A DNA stretch of 6,589 nt, taken from positions 1-6,589 of the forward strand of contig PUOI01000308.1 of NCBI GenBank assembly GCA_003552765.1. Reading direction: 5' to 3'. This DNA comes from Candidatus Hydrogenedentota bacterium (GTDB taxonomy: Bacteria; Hydrogenedentota; Hydrogenedentia; Hydrogenedentales; SLHB01). Position 1 is the first letter of the stretch. Each line of letters opens with the position of its first letter. The translations under genes and the position numbers were made by a program. Under the pieces are notes generated by a model. That model was given only the letters and a program-made list of their open reading frames with translations. It was not told the DNA's origin and ran no database searches. Positions 1 to 6,539 of this stretch are shown one piece after another.

Positions 1-111
1 CAGATGGTGACATTGGACATCGCGTACATCGAGCAATGGTCGCTCCGGCTTGACCTGCGGATACTCTTGAAGACGATACCGGTCGTGCTACGGATTGACC
101 AGACCTCCTAG
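1..111 (+). CDS. Bacterial sugar transferase, C-terminal fragment (5' end outside window)
   Basis: Reading frame 1 is open from the window edge to a TAG at 109-111 and gives 36 residues. They include LDIAYIEQWSLRLDL followed by RILLKTIPVVL. This matches the C-terminal signature of the bacterial sugar transferase family (undecaprenyl-phosphate hexose-1-phosphate transferases such as WcaJ, PssY and EpsL), which usually reads like LDxxYIxxWSLWLDLKILLKTxPVVL and ends shortly after. These inner-membrane enzymes move a sugar 1-phosphate from a nucleotide sugar to undecaprenyl phosphate, the first step of exopolysaccharide or O-antigen repeat assembly. The catalytic region is outside the window, so activity and sugar specificity cannot be judged. 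The tail after PVVL (RIDQTS) differs from the common short GRGAY-like ending, which is not unusual. Family recognition is fairly secure; the exact subfamily is not. Confidence 0.85.
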   Translation, partial: QMVTLDIAYIEQWSLRLDLRILLKTIPVVLRIDQTS

Positions 112-156
112 TGGAGTATCGAGCATGGAGGTGGCGTGGCCTTCTAGGCCATGAAT

Positions 157-175
157 CACGGGCTGGAAGCCCGTG
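157..175. repeat. Palindromic repeat, 8-bp stem with GGA loop
   Basis: CACGGGCTGGAAGCCCGTG is a perfect 8-bp inverted repeat (157-164 with 168-175) around a 3-nt loop. A flanking pair CGTGGC (135-140) and GCCACG (175-180) could form an alternative outer stem, and TGGCC/GGCCA (137-141 with 147-151) a second small hairpin just upstream. From memory, very similar 'GGCACGGGCTTCCAGCCCGTG' palindromes recur as dispersed elements in planctomycete-like and related genomes. This window has only one copy, so dispersal cannot be shown here. Confidence 0.7.
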
Positions 176-252
176 CCACGTGACAGCCAAGACACACCGA
201 ATCAAGGCTATCCACAATGTTGGGATTCTTATGCGCCGGTGGACATTTCAAA

Positions 253-267
253 GACCCCAGCGGGGTC
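253..267. repeat. Small palindrome, GACCCC / GGGGTC
   Basis: A perfect 6-bp inverted repeat (253-258 with 262-267) surrounds an AGC loop. It is G+C rich with no following T-run, so it fits a short REP-like element better than a terminator. Such a short palindrome can occur by chance; its position in a run of other palindromes is what makes it worth listing. Confidence 0.45.
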
Positions 268-372
268 ACAGCTGGCGGGTTGCTGTCGCGCATGGACTTC
301 GGGCGGGCACTACCATGGACGACCGCCCCGGGCAGTTTAGATGAAAGGCCTTGACGGATAGCGGACCAAACC

Positions 373-576
373 CGCGCCAGAGGCGCGATAGCAATTAGCC
401 TGGGGCAAGCGAAGCGCAGCCCCAGGTCAAAGGCCGCGTCGAAAATCGGTCCTGAAGGGACCGGAGCGAGCGTCGCGCCTTTGTTCCGTCCCTTCAGGAC
501 GGACATGCGGCGGGACGTACACCCTGGGACTGCGCTTCGCTTGTCCCAGGCTACTCCCTACGGCGCCTTCAGCGCC
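373..576. repeat. Compound inverted repeat: two 91-nt arms, each with three hairpins (BIME-like)
   Basis: Arm 1 (373-463) and arm 2 (486-576) are imperfect inverted copies of equal length around a 22-nt centre (464-485). Each arm has three hairpins at matching spacing. The outer pair is 373-387 and 562-576. An 8-nt spacer leads to the middle pair at 399-426 and 523-550 (8-bp stems, 12-nt loops). A 20-nt spacer then leads to the inner pair at 447-463 and 486-502 (6-bp stems, 5-nt loops). The middle hairpin plus a flanking TAG differs between arms at only 2 of 31 positions, and those two positions pair with each other (G-C in arm 1, A-T in arm 2). The inner hairpins also differ by one compensated pair. 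The 20-nt spacers have diverged in sequence but not in length. This is the organisation of paired REP elements. No transposase lies nearby. Confidence 0.85.
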
Positions 577-581
577 TTACA

Positions 582-597
582 CGCTCACGATTGAGCG
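582..597. repeat. Short hairpin CGCTCA / TGAGCG
   Basis: A perfect 6-bp stem (582-587 with 592-597) with a 4-nt CGAT loop, directly to the right of the compound inverted repeat. No matching hairpin is seen at the mirror position on the left, so it may be unrelated to that element. No T-tract follows. It may be a chance palindrome. Confidence 0.35.
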
Positions 598-652
598 AAG
601 GCTTCCGTGCGCGTCGAGCTTGAAATCCAAAGCCGCCACACCGGGCGGGCCG

Positions 653-674
653 CCGTTCACCCCCAGGTGAACGG
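653..674. repeat. Palindrome with 9-bp perfect stem and CCCA loop
   Basis: CCGTTCACC (653-661) pairs perfectly with GGTGAACGG (666-674) around a 4-nt loop. It lies 6 nt from the C-rich element at 681-717 and may be part of the same composite repeat. The sequence after it is ATCAAT then a C-run, so it is not a canonical terminator for plus-strand transcripts. Confidence 0.65.
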
Positions 675-680
675 ATCAAT

Positions 681-717
681 TCCCCCTTTGAAGGGGGTGG
701 CCCGCAGGGCCGGGGGA
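681..717. repeat. C-run/G-run dispersed-type palindromic element
   Basis: TCCCCCTT (681-688) can pair with AAGGGGG (691-697) in a very tight hairpin. Alternatively TCCCCC (681-686) can pair with GGGGGA (712-717), enclosing the GGCCC-gca-GGGCC hairpin (699-711). The two folds are mutually exclusive for the C-run. Elements of this form (CCCCCTTTGAAGGGGG, a GGCCC hairpin, then CGGGGGA) recur, as I recall, as dispersed intergenic repeats in several bacterial phyla, so I read this as a mobile palindromic repeat and not as a dedicated riboswitch. Only one copy is in the window. Confidence 0.65.
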
Positions 718-842
718 TGTAAACGCCCCGCACACCGCCGTATCCGGCGATTGGGGATCAGACGCAATCTTGAACTCCACAACTTCAGCACGGCTCGACC
801 CATGGTTAGAGGCTGCGTGCCAAGCAAGGAATCGCGCTGCTT

Positions 843-1673
843 ATGCACAGAAGTTTGTCCCGATACATTGTGTACAACGCCGTCCTCTGGGCGCTCGTTC
901 TGCTCGGAGGCACGGCCGGTCTGTATGTCCTGCGCGGTTACGGGCAGGCGCTCAACGCCCGTTTTAGCGCAGCTCAACTGGTTGAAGACGCCGACCGCCA
1001 GCATCAGCAGAACGGCGTGTTCGAGAGCGAGCAAACCCTCATTCGCGCGCTCAGCACGCACCCCCCTATCGCAAGCAGCGTGGTCACGCGGTTTCGGACC
1101 CGGTTGTTGGGCATGCCGGGCGCGATGGAGGCGTTGGAGGACCTCGCAGGCGGGGACACGCTAACCCCGTATGCGGAGGGCGTCCACGCCATGCTGAGGG
1201 GAGATCGCGAAACGGCACAGGAAGCCCTGCGCGAAGCACTGGCCGAGCGCCGGCCTCCGAACAAAGCCCGCCTGTACCTTGCGCGCCTCCTTCTGGAGGA
1301 CGGCTGCCTGGCGGAGGCGAGCGCGCTCTTTGACGCATACTGGGCGGATTCGGCGGAGGAACGCCGCGCGCTGGCCTCGGAACTGACGGATCCCGCCCGG
1401 CTCACTCCGGGGTCCCTTCACCACGCGCTGCGGGGGCTGATGTACGCAGGGCTGTGGGAGGAAGCCTTCGAGACGCTCAAGAATACCGCCTGGAGCGAAA
1501 CCGCCGGCCCCGCCGAGCGCGCGTTCTTCGAAGGGCTCAGAGCGGAGGCCAATGGGGACCTCGAGAAAGCTCGTGAGCTATACCAAACCGCGCAGGACGA
1601 CAACCCCCGGCATCGCTGGGCCCGTCTGCGCCTGGCTTATCTCGATGACGGGCCGCAACGGGCCGGGGGGTAA
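843..1673 (+). CDS. Membrane-anchored TPR-like protein, function unknown
   Basis: 276 residues. Residues 9-30 (starting IVYNAVLWALVLL) form one hydrophobic segment after a short basic N-terminus, which suggests a signal anchor with the rest outside the cytoplasm. The remainder is Ala/Leu/Glu/Arg-rich helical sequence with TPR-like pairs at roughly 106-136 (YAEGVHAMLRGDRETAQEAL), 141-170 (ARLYLARLLLEDGCLAEASAL), 192-214 and 225-254 (GLRAEANGDLEKARELYQ, then NP at the repeat boundary). TPRs are protein-interaction scaffolds and no catalytic motif is visible. An in-frame TAG at 807-809 and the absence of another ATG, GTG or TTG make ATG 843 the only ordinary start. Its Shine-Dalgarno is weak (AAGGA at 826-830, 12 nt upstream). 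It follows the sugar-transferase end across the repeat region and converges with pgl. A role in envelope or exopolysaccharide assembly is possible but is inferred from position only. Confidence 0.8.
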   Translation: MHRSLSRYIVYNAVLWALVLLGGTAGLYVLRGYGQALNARFSAAQLVEDADRQHQQNGVFESEQTLIRALSTHPPIASSVVTRFRTRLLGMPGAMEALEDLAGGDTLTPYAEGVHAMLRGDRETAQEALREALAERRPPNKARLYLARLLLEDGCLAEASALFDAYWADSAEERRALASELTDPARLTPGSLHHALRGLMYAGLWEEAFETLKNTAWSETAGPAERAFFEGLRAEANGDLEKARELYQTAQDDNPRHRWARLRLAYLDDGPQRAGG

Positions 1674-1684
1674 CGATCGGCGGA

Positions 1685-2343
1685 CTACGCCTGGGCCGTG
1701 GCGGGATCCACGAACCATTCGGCGTTGCGTACTTGGCCGGCAGGCAATTCTCCGTGCCGGGCGCGCTCGAAGGCATCGGCTTTGTCCGCGCCCTTCACAA
1801 GGAACCAGCGGTTTGCCGCCGCCTCGATCACGGGATAGGTAAGGGTCACGCGCTGCGCGCCGGTGGGGGCCTCGGTGAGGACCACGAACGCCTCCCTTTC
1901 GTGCAGGGCCTTGGCGCCGGGAAAAAGGGAAGCTGTGTGTCCGTCGGCCCCCATGCCCAGCAGGACAAGGTCGAGCGCAGGCACGCCCTGTGAAGTGCAC
2001 GGGACCTTCTCAAGCAGCACGGCCTGGTATTCCAACGCCCCTTCCCGGCCCCGTTCCGCTTCCATACGGTGCGCCTCAATTCCGGGCACGGCGTCAAGCA
2101 GGGTTTCCTTGAGCATGCGCCAATTGGAATCGGCATGGTCCGGGGGCACGCAACGTTCATCCACCTGGTACAACGTTACCCGGTCCCATGGAACCTGTTC
2201 CCGGAACGTGGTCGCCAGCAGGGTGAACAACGCCTTCGGCGTCGAGCCGCCCGAGACGGCGACATGCGCGTGGGCGTCCCGGTTGGCGCTCCAGGCCACG
2301 AACCGCTCCGCCACCATTCGCGCCGGGTCGCCGGCGATATGTA

Positions 2344-2359
<16 letters not shown>
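1685..2359 (-). CDS. pgl: 6-phosphogluconolactonase (DevB/SOL type)
   Basis: 224 residues, close to the usual length of the DevB-type enzyme. It hydrolyses 6-phospho-D-glucono-1,5-lactone to 6-phosphogluconate in the cytoplasm, the second step of the oxidative pentose phosphate pathway. The family landmarks are present in order: VSGGSTP (35-41, phosphate-binding loop), the DER of VDERCVPPDHADSN (67-69), LGMGADGHTASLFPG (134-148, with the conserved Asp and His) and RVTLT (170-174), followed by a VKGADKADAF segment. The ATG at 2357-2359 lies inside the end of zwf, giving a 16-nt overlap, with GGAGG at 2370-2374, 10 nt upstream. Another ATG touching that GGAGG is out of frame. The overlap implies co-transcription and probable translational coupling to zwf. 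The stop is 11 nt from the stop of the convergent TPR gene. It belongs to the glucosamine-6-phosphate deaminase-like superfamily, but the VDER and GADGHTASLFPG motifs indicate the lactonase. Confidence 0.96.
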
Positions 2360-3912
<1,553 letters not shown>

Positions 3913-4084
3913 AGGTAGAGACCTTTTCTCCCATTCAAGCGTAACGACTCGTCTTCTAACCAACACCACTAAGGTAACACCGCAAAGGCGGCAAAAATGC
4001 CCGAAGCCTTCTTGTCCTGACACATCGCCGGACTAGACACGGGGGGACCACGCTGTACCAGTTAGTCAGAAGCGCCAGCTCTCG
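3913..4084 (-). other. Leader of zwf with possible dispersed repeat
   Basis: 172 nt between the lyase stop and the zwf start. The minus strand shows the zwf Shine-Dalgarno (AAAGG at 3922-3926). Further upstream lies a small CCGC/GCGG hairpin (3979-3990) within a T- and G-rich stretch of the form TTTGCCGCCTTTGCGGTG. That wording resembles a CCTTTGCGG-type repeat found between genes in many bacteria. I see no strong intrinsic terminator after the lyase gene and no confident -10/-35 pair. Whether zwf has its own promoter or is read through from the lyase gene is undecided. Confidence 0.4.
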
Positions 4085-5290
4085 TTACTCTAACGCTTCC
4101 GGCTCTTCTCCTTTTTCAAATGCCGGCAACTCGGCGAACAGCGTTCCCCATGACACATAGGCGTTGCTCTGCCCTTCGGGCCGCTGCTCCTCAACGACCT
4201 GCGCCGTATAGGGCATGTCAAGCCCCGCCCGGTTGTGATAGTGATTATAGACCCGTTCGTAGATGGGCGAAAAACTGCCCCGGCCCTGATCGGATATTTC
4301 GGGGTAATGATACCGTTGCTCGATGCTGGTGAACGGCTCATAGGGCACATCATGGCCGAGATTGTACCGGGCGGTGTACTCATATCCCGCAGCCAAGCGA
4401 TTGTCAAACGCTCCGTACAGATCCAGCCCCTGCTTCCAGCCGATCTCAGCCGCGCAGCCCAGATAGCCAAGCCCCATCTGGGTGTGGGGCTGATCGCGGC
4501 CGCTTTCCTGCGCAATGCCTTTCTTGTTTATATAGTTGGTGATGGCGCCGTTCCCTCGCCCGTACATGAAGTAGTCAACGCCGCGATTAAACATGGCGGG
4601 GTCGTCCAAGAACACGCCCATGGCCATCATCGTTTGAATCATCGCCGCGTCCCAGTTGCCGTTGGCGGTGGGATAAAAATCCTCAATCACCGGGTAGAAC
4701 ACTTCACGCAGCATCCCCTCGAAACGCTCTTGGTCCTCTTGCGCCCAGCCTTCATAGGTGTGCCGCATAAGCTCGGCCGCATTGGCGTAATTGATGCCCG
4801 CCATGCCCACCAACAAGGCGGCGTCATGCTCCGTAACGCTCTCCAAGAGCGGTGGCCAAGCGTTAAGAATCTCGACGCTCTTTTCCGCATGCGCTGTATC
4901 CTCTGTCATATACCACTGCAAGGCATGCGCATAAGCGGCGTGGCCATCCTCCATCAGTTGCGTTGCGCCGACATCGGGGTGGCCATAATCGCCGCGGACT
5001 ACTTCTTCGTGCGGCTCGGGTTCCCAATCCAACTGCGCCACTTTGTGCGAGCGCATTGTGTCCCAAGCCGATTGCCAAGGCTCTTCACCGGCTTGGATCT
5101 TGTCCTTTACAAAGTCCAGTTCGCCCTCGTTGTGGAGTATGCCGGGATGCACAAACTCATGATCGTCCGGCACGCGCACACGCCCTTCCTGCGCCACGGA
5201 GACCGCTCCGATGCATAACAACAGCGCGGCTACCAGAATTCGCCGGCCCGCCCTTGCGTAACGAAAAGAATTCGCCAGTCTTGCAAGCAT
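4085..5290 (-). CDS. Exported alginate-lyase-family polysaccharide lyase
   Basis: 401 residues. The N-terminus is basic (MLARLANSFRYARAGRR), then a hydrophobic core (ILVAALLLCIGAVSVA) with likely signal peptidase I cleavage near residues 33-36. The Cys at 26 lacks a good lipobox, so a lipoprotein is less likely. The mature part begins with HPGILHNEGELDFVK, typical of alginate-lyase-domain proteins with an all-helical (alpha/alpha) toroid. Other landmarks are NGNWD (210-214), QESGRDQPHTQMGLGYL (261-277) and a Tyr/His-rich stretch HYHNRAG (350-356). R265, H269 and Y276 are candidates for charge neutralisation and catalysis. The pattern is closer to the PL38-like glucuronan/alginate group than to classical AlgL (PL5), but I cannot prove that by eye. 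The expected reaction is beta-elimination in a uronic-acid polymer outside the cytoplasm. The start has GGGGAGGA 8 nt upstream. The gene follows DUF6807 by 181 nt. Confidence 0.88.
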   Translation of the reverse strand: MLARLANSFRYARAGRRILVAALLLCIGAVSVAQEGRVRVPDDHEFVHPGILHNEGELDFVKDKIQAGEEPWQSAWDTMRSHKVAQLDWEPEPHEEVVRGDYGHPDVGATQLMEDGHAAYAHALQWYMTEDTAHAEKSVEILNAWPPLLESVTEHDAALLVGMAGINYANAAELMRHTYEGWAQEDQERFEGMLREVFYPVIEDFYPTANGNWDAAMIQTMMAMGVFLDDPAMFNRGVDYFMYGRGNGAITNYINKKGIAQESGRDQPHTQMGLGYLGCAAEIGWKQGLDLYGAFDNRLAAGYEYTARYNLGHDVPYEPFTSIEQRYHYPEISDQGRGSFSPIYERVYNHYHNRAGLDMPYTAQVVEEQRPEGQSNAYVSWGTLFAELPAFEKGEEPEALE

Positions 5291-5471
5291 TGTTCCATCC
5301 TCCCCTGGGAAATCTCCGTTCCCCTCATAGCCTTCATATCGGTTTTTCGCATCGGGGCCTGGTTATCCAGATGCCAAGCGCAGCCTTTCGCACGCCTCAC
5401 CCTTGCGCGATGGCGGCGCGCCCCTTCCAAACGCGCGAGCGCGAACCTCTCCGCGCTCGCCGGAGGAAGTC
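5291..5471 (-). other. Intergenic gap between DUF6807 gene and lyase gene
   Basis: 181 nt with no supported gene. It holds the 9-bp hairpin at 5435-5460 near the DUF6807 end and, at the other end, the lyase Shine-Dalgarno (GGAGG at 5299-5303). A second ATG directly after this GGAGG is out of frame with the lyase and starts only a low-complexity frame. No clear promoter was recognised. Confidence 0.5.
5435..5460 (-). terminator. Strong G+C hairpin just after the DUF6807 gene; possible terminator or mRNA-stabilising stem
   Basis: On the minus strand GCGAGCGCG pairs perfectly with CGCGCTCGC (9 bp) across an 8-nt loop, beginning 11 nt after the DUF6807 TAA. It is followed by GCGTTTGG and not by a U-run, so efficient intrinsic termination is doubtful. 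It could attenuate transcription into the lyase gene, protect the upstream mRNA 3' end, or be a REP-type palindrome. Confidence 0.45.
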
Positions 5472-6494
5472 TTAGTCGCGGCGGATGTAGCGTTGATATT
5501 GGCCATCCACCTCGGCCTCATCCGCGTCGCCGGAATGCACGAATACACGGTACCGTAGGGTAAGGGATTCGTCCTTTGCTACGGTGTAATTTGGGTCATC
5601 GCCGCCGTTTCCAAACGGGTTGAACATCGCTAAACCGTAATCTCGGACGAAAACAAACGGGGCGCGAAAATTATCCGGGTGGTCGAACAGCGCGATCCCA
5701 CGTTGACCGTGCCCCTCAACGTATCCCGAATAGTCCACCCAGGGTGAAGGTTCGCCGAACACTTCGTCTTCGCCTTGATCCCCGTCGGCATTGGTAATCG
5801 CGCCGCCAAGGTCTCCTTCAATTTCCGGACGCACCCGCACCGCCAGGAAAGCATACTTATCGCTGTCGCGGAAGCAAATTTCATCGCGTGTCGCCTCAAA
5901 AGTAGTGACCAAGTCGAAGTACCGCGCCGAAGAGGGCGTATCGTAAAAGCGCCATTCCTGCGTTTCGTCGAGCAACACCGTCCCCTCGCCGTCCAGCCAT
6001 TGATTGTGCGCGCGTAACCAGCCGCGATTGTCATCGCCGCCGGTAGTCACACCCACGGTCTCTACACTCACGCCATCGCGAACATGAAAGAAATCGTGGC
6101 CGTTGACAACGGCCGCCACGAACAGCGATCGGTGGTGGGGATGATCCGTACTCGAGGGGGTGTCTTCGCCCATGGGGTAATTGCGCGTTATGCCCACGCC
6201 GCCTTCGGCAAGCACGGGCCAAAGGAAGGGTGTGCGGGGGTGTTGTTCGCCATAATGGTATGTGGTGAAATGCTCGCCGCGAACGTGCACCTCCACCATC
6301 TGCTGATCCTCGTCGTGCGTGAATTCGATACTCGCCGAATCCCCGTCGCCAGCCAACGCCGCCGGCGCGAAGACCAGCGCTGCGACAAGCAGCGCGCCTG
6401 CCCGAAACCACTTCATTCCATCCAAAAGCTCCGTTGCGATGCGGCCTCGCCCATAGCCAAAGCCATCGTTCCTATATAGCTTTATAGCGCTCAT
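5472..6494 (-). CDS. Exported DUF6807 ('PmoA family') protein
   Basis: 340 residues. Family landmarks are TRNYPM (103-108), DHPHHRSLF (117-125) and, near the C-terminus, ALFDHPDNFRAPFVFVRDYG then NPFG (268-295). The family is often annotated 'PmoA', but it is not the methane monooxygenase subunit. Its biochemical role is not established to my knowledge, and members commonly sit among carbohydrate-catabolism genes and Gfo/Idh/MocA oxidoreductases. The His-rich DHPHH motif suggests metal or substrate binding (inference). The hydrophobic run at about 31-46 followed by ALA (46-48) is a signal peptide. The start at 6494 has an excellent AAAGGAGG 6 nt upstream but leaves a long n-region. The in-frame ATG at 6416 would give a textbook 22-residue signal peptide (starting MKWFRAG) with a much weaker RBS. 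It lies 45 nt after an upstream partial gene, so the two are probably co-transcribed. Confidence 0.9.
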   Translation of the reverse strand: MSAIKLYRNDGFGYGRGRIATELLDGMKWFRAGALLVAALVFAPAALAGDGDSASIEFTHDEDQQMVEVHVRGEHFTTYHYGEQHPRTPFLWPVLAEGGVGITRNYPMGEDTPSSTDHPHHRSLFVAAVVNGHDFFHVRDGVSVETVGVTTGGDDNRGWLRAHNQWLDGEGTVLLDETQEWRFYDTPSSARYFDLVTTFEATRDEICFRDSDKYAFLAVRVRPEIEGDLGGAITNADGDQGEDEVFGEPSPWVDYSGYVEGHGQRGIALFDHPDNFRAPFVFVRDYGLAMFNPFGNGGDDPNYTVAKDESLTLRYRVFVHSGDADEAEVDGQYQRYIRRD

Positions 6495-6500
6495 ATTTGT

Positions 6501-6508
6501 CCTCCTTT
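6501..6508 (-). promoter_or_regulatory. Near-consensus Shine-Dalgarno for the DUF6807 gene
   Basis: Minus-strand AAAGGAGG lies 6 nt before ATG 6494 and is among the best ribosome binding sites in the window. It is the main reason for preferring the longer N-terminus over the internal ATG at 6416. Confidence 0.75.
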
Positions 6509-6539
6509 AACTGTTGATGGGCCTCAAAACTTTCGCGCG

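Larger units (their letters stand above)
112..842. other. Gene-free intergenic region packed with palindromic repeats
   Basis: About 730 nt between the sugar-transferase stop and the TPR gene. Both strands contain open frames, but their translations are rich in Arg, Pro, Ala and Gly, have no recognisable domain and run across the hairpins, so I treat them as non-coding. Perfect or near-perfect inverted repeats occur at 157-175, 253-267, 373-387, 399-426, 447-463, 486-502, 523-550, 562-576, 582-597, 653-674, 682-697, 699-711 and 736-749. None is followed by a convincing T-tract, so none is a clear intrinsic terminator. No convincing sigma-70 promoter for the downstream gene was found. Confidence 0.75.

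Noticed and set aside
156..506. Minus-strand 116-codon frame over the repeat region
   Set aside because: It crosses several hairpins of the compound inverted repeat, its residues are explained by repeat sequence, and no protein family is recognisable.
373..576. CRISPR array or tandem repeat interpretation of the repeated hairpins
   Set aside because: There are only two copies, inverted and not direct, with no unique regular spacers and no cas genes.
607..1164. Plus-strand open frame of 185 codons, with a minus-strand frame over 657-1061
   Set aside because: Both run across the palindromic repeats and into the TPR gene in another frame, are Arg/Ser/Pro rich and show no domain or ribosome binding site.
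3913..4023. N-terminal extension of zwf to the ATG at 4023
   Set aside because: The added 37 residues do not look like the family N-terminus and overlap the repeat-like leader. ATG 3912 has a suitable ribosome binding site.
4235..5218. A plus-strand open frame of 327 codons
   Set aside because: Antisense to the lyase gene. The lyase has a signal peptide, ribosome binding site and family motifs; the antisense frame has none.
5472..6494. Particulate methane monooxygenase subunit (suggested by the 'PmoA family' label)
   Set aside because: The protein has a signal peptide and soluble DUF6807 motifs and lacks the multiple membrane helices of true PmoA.
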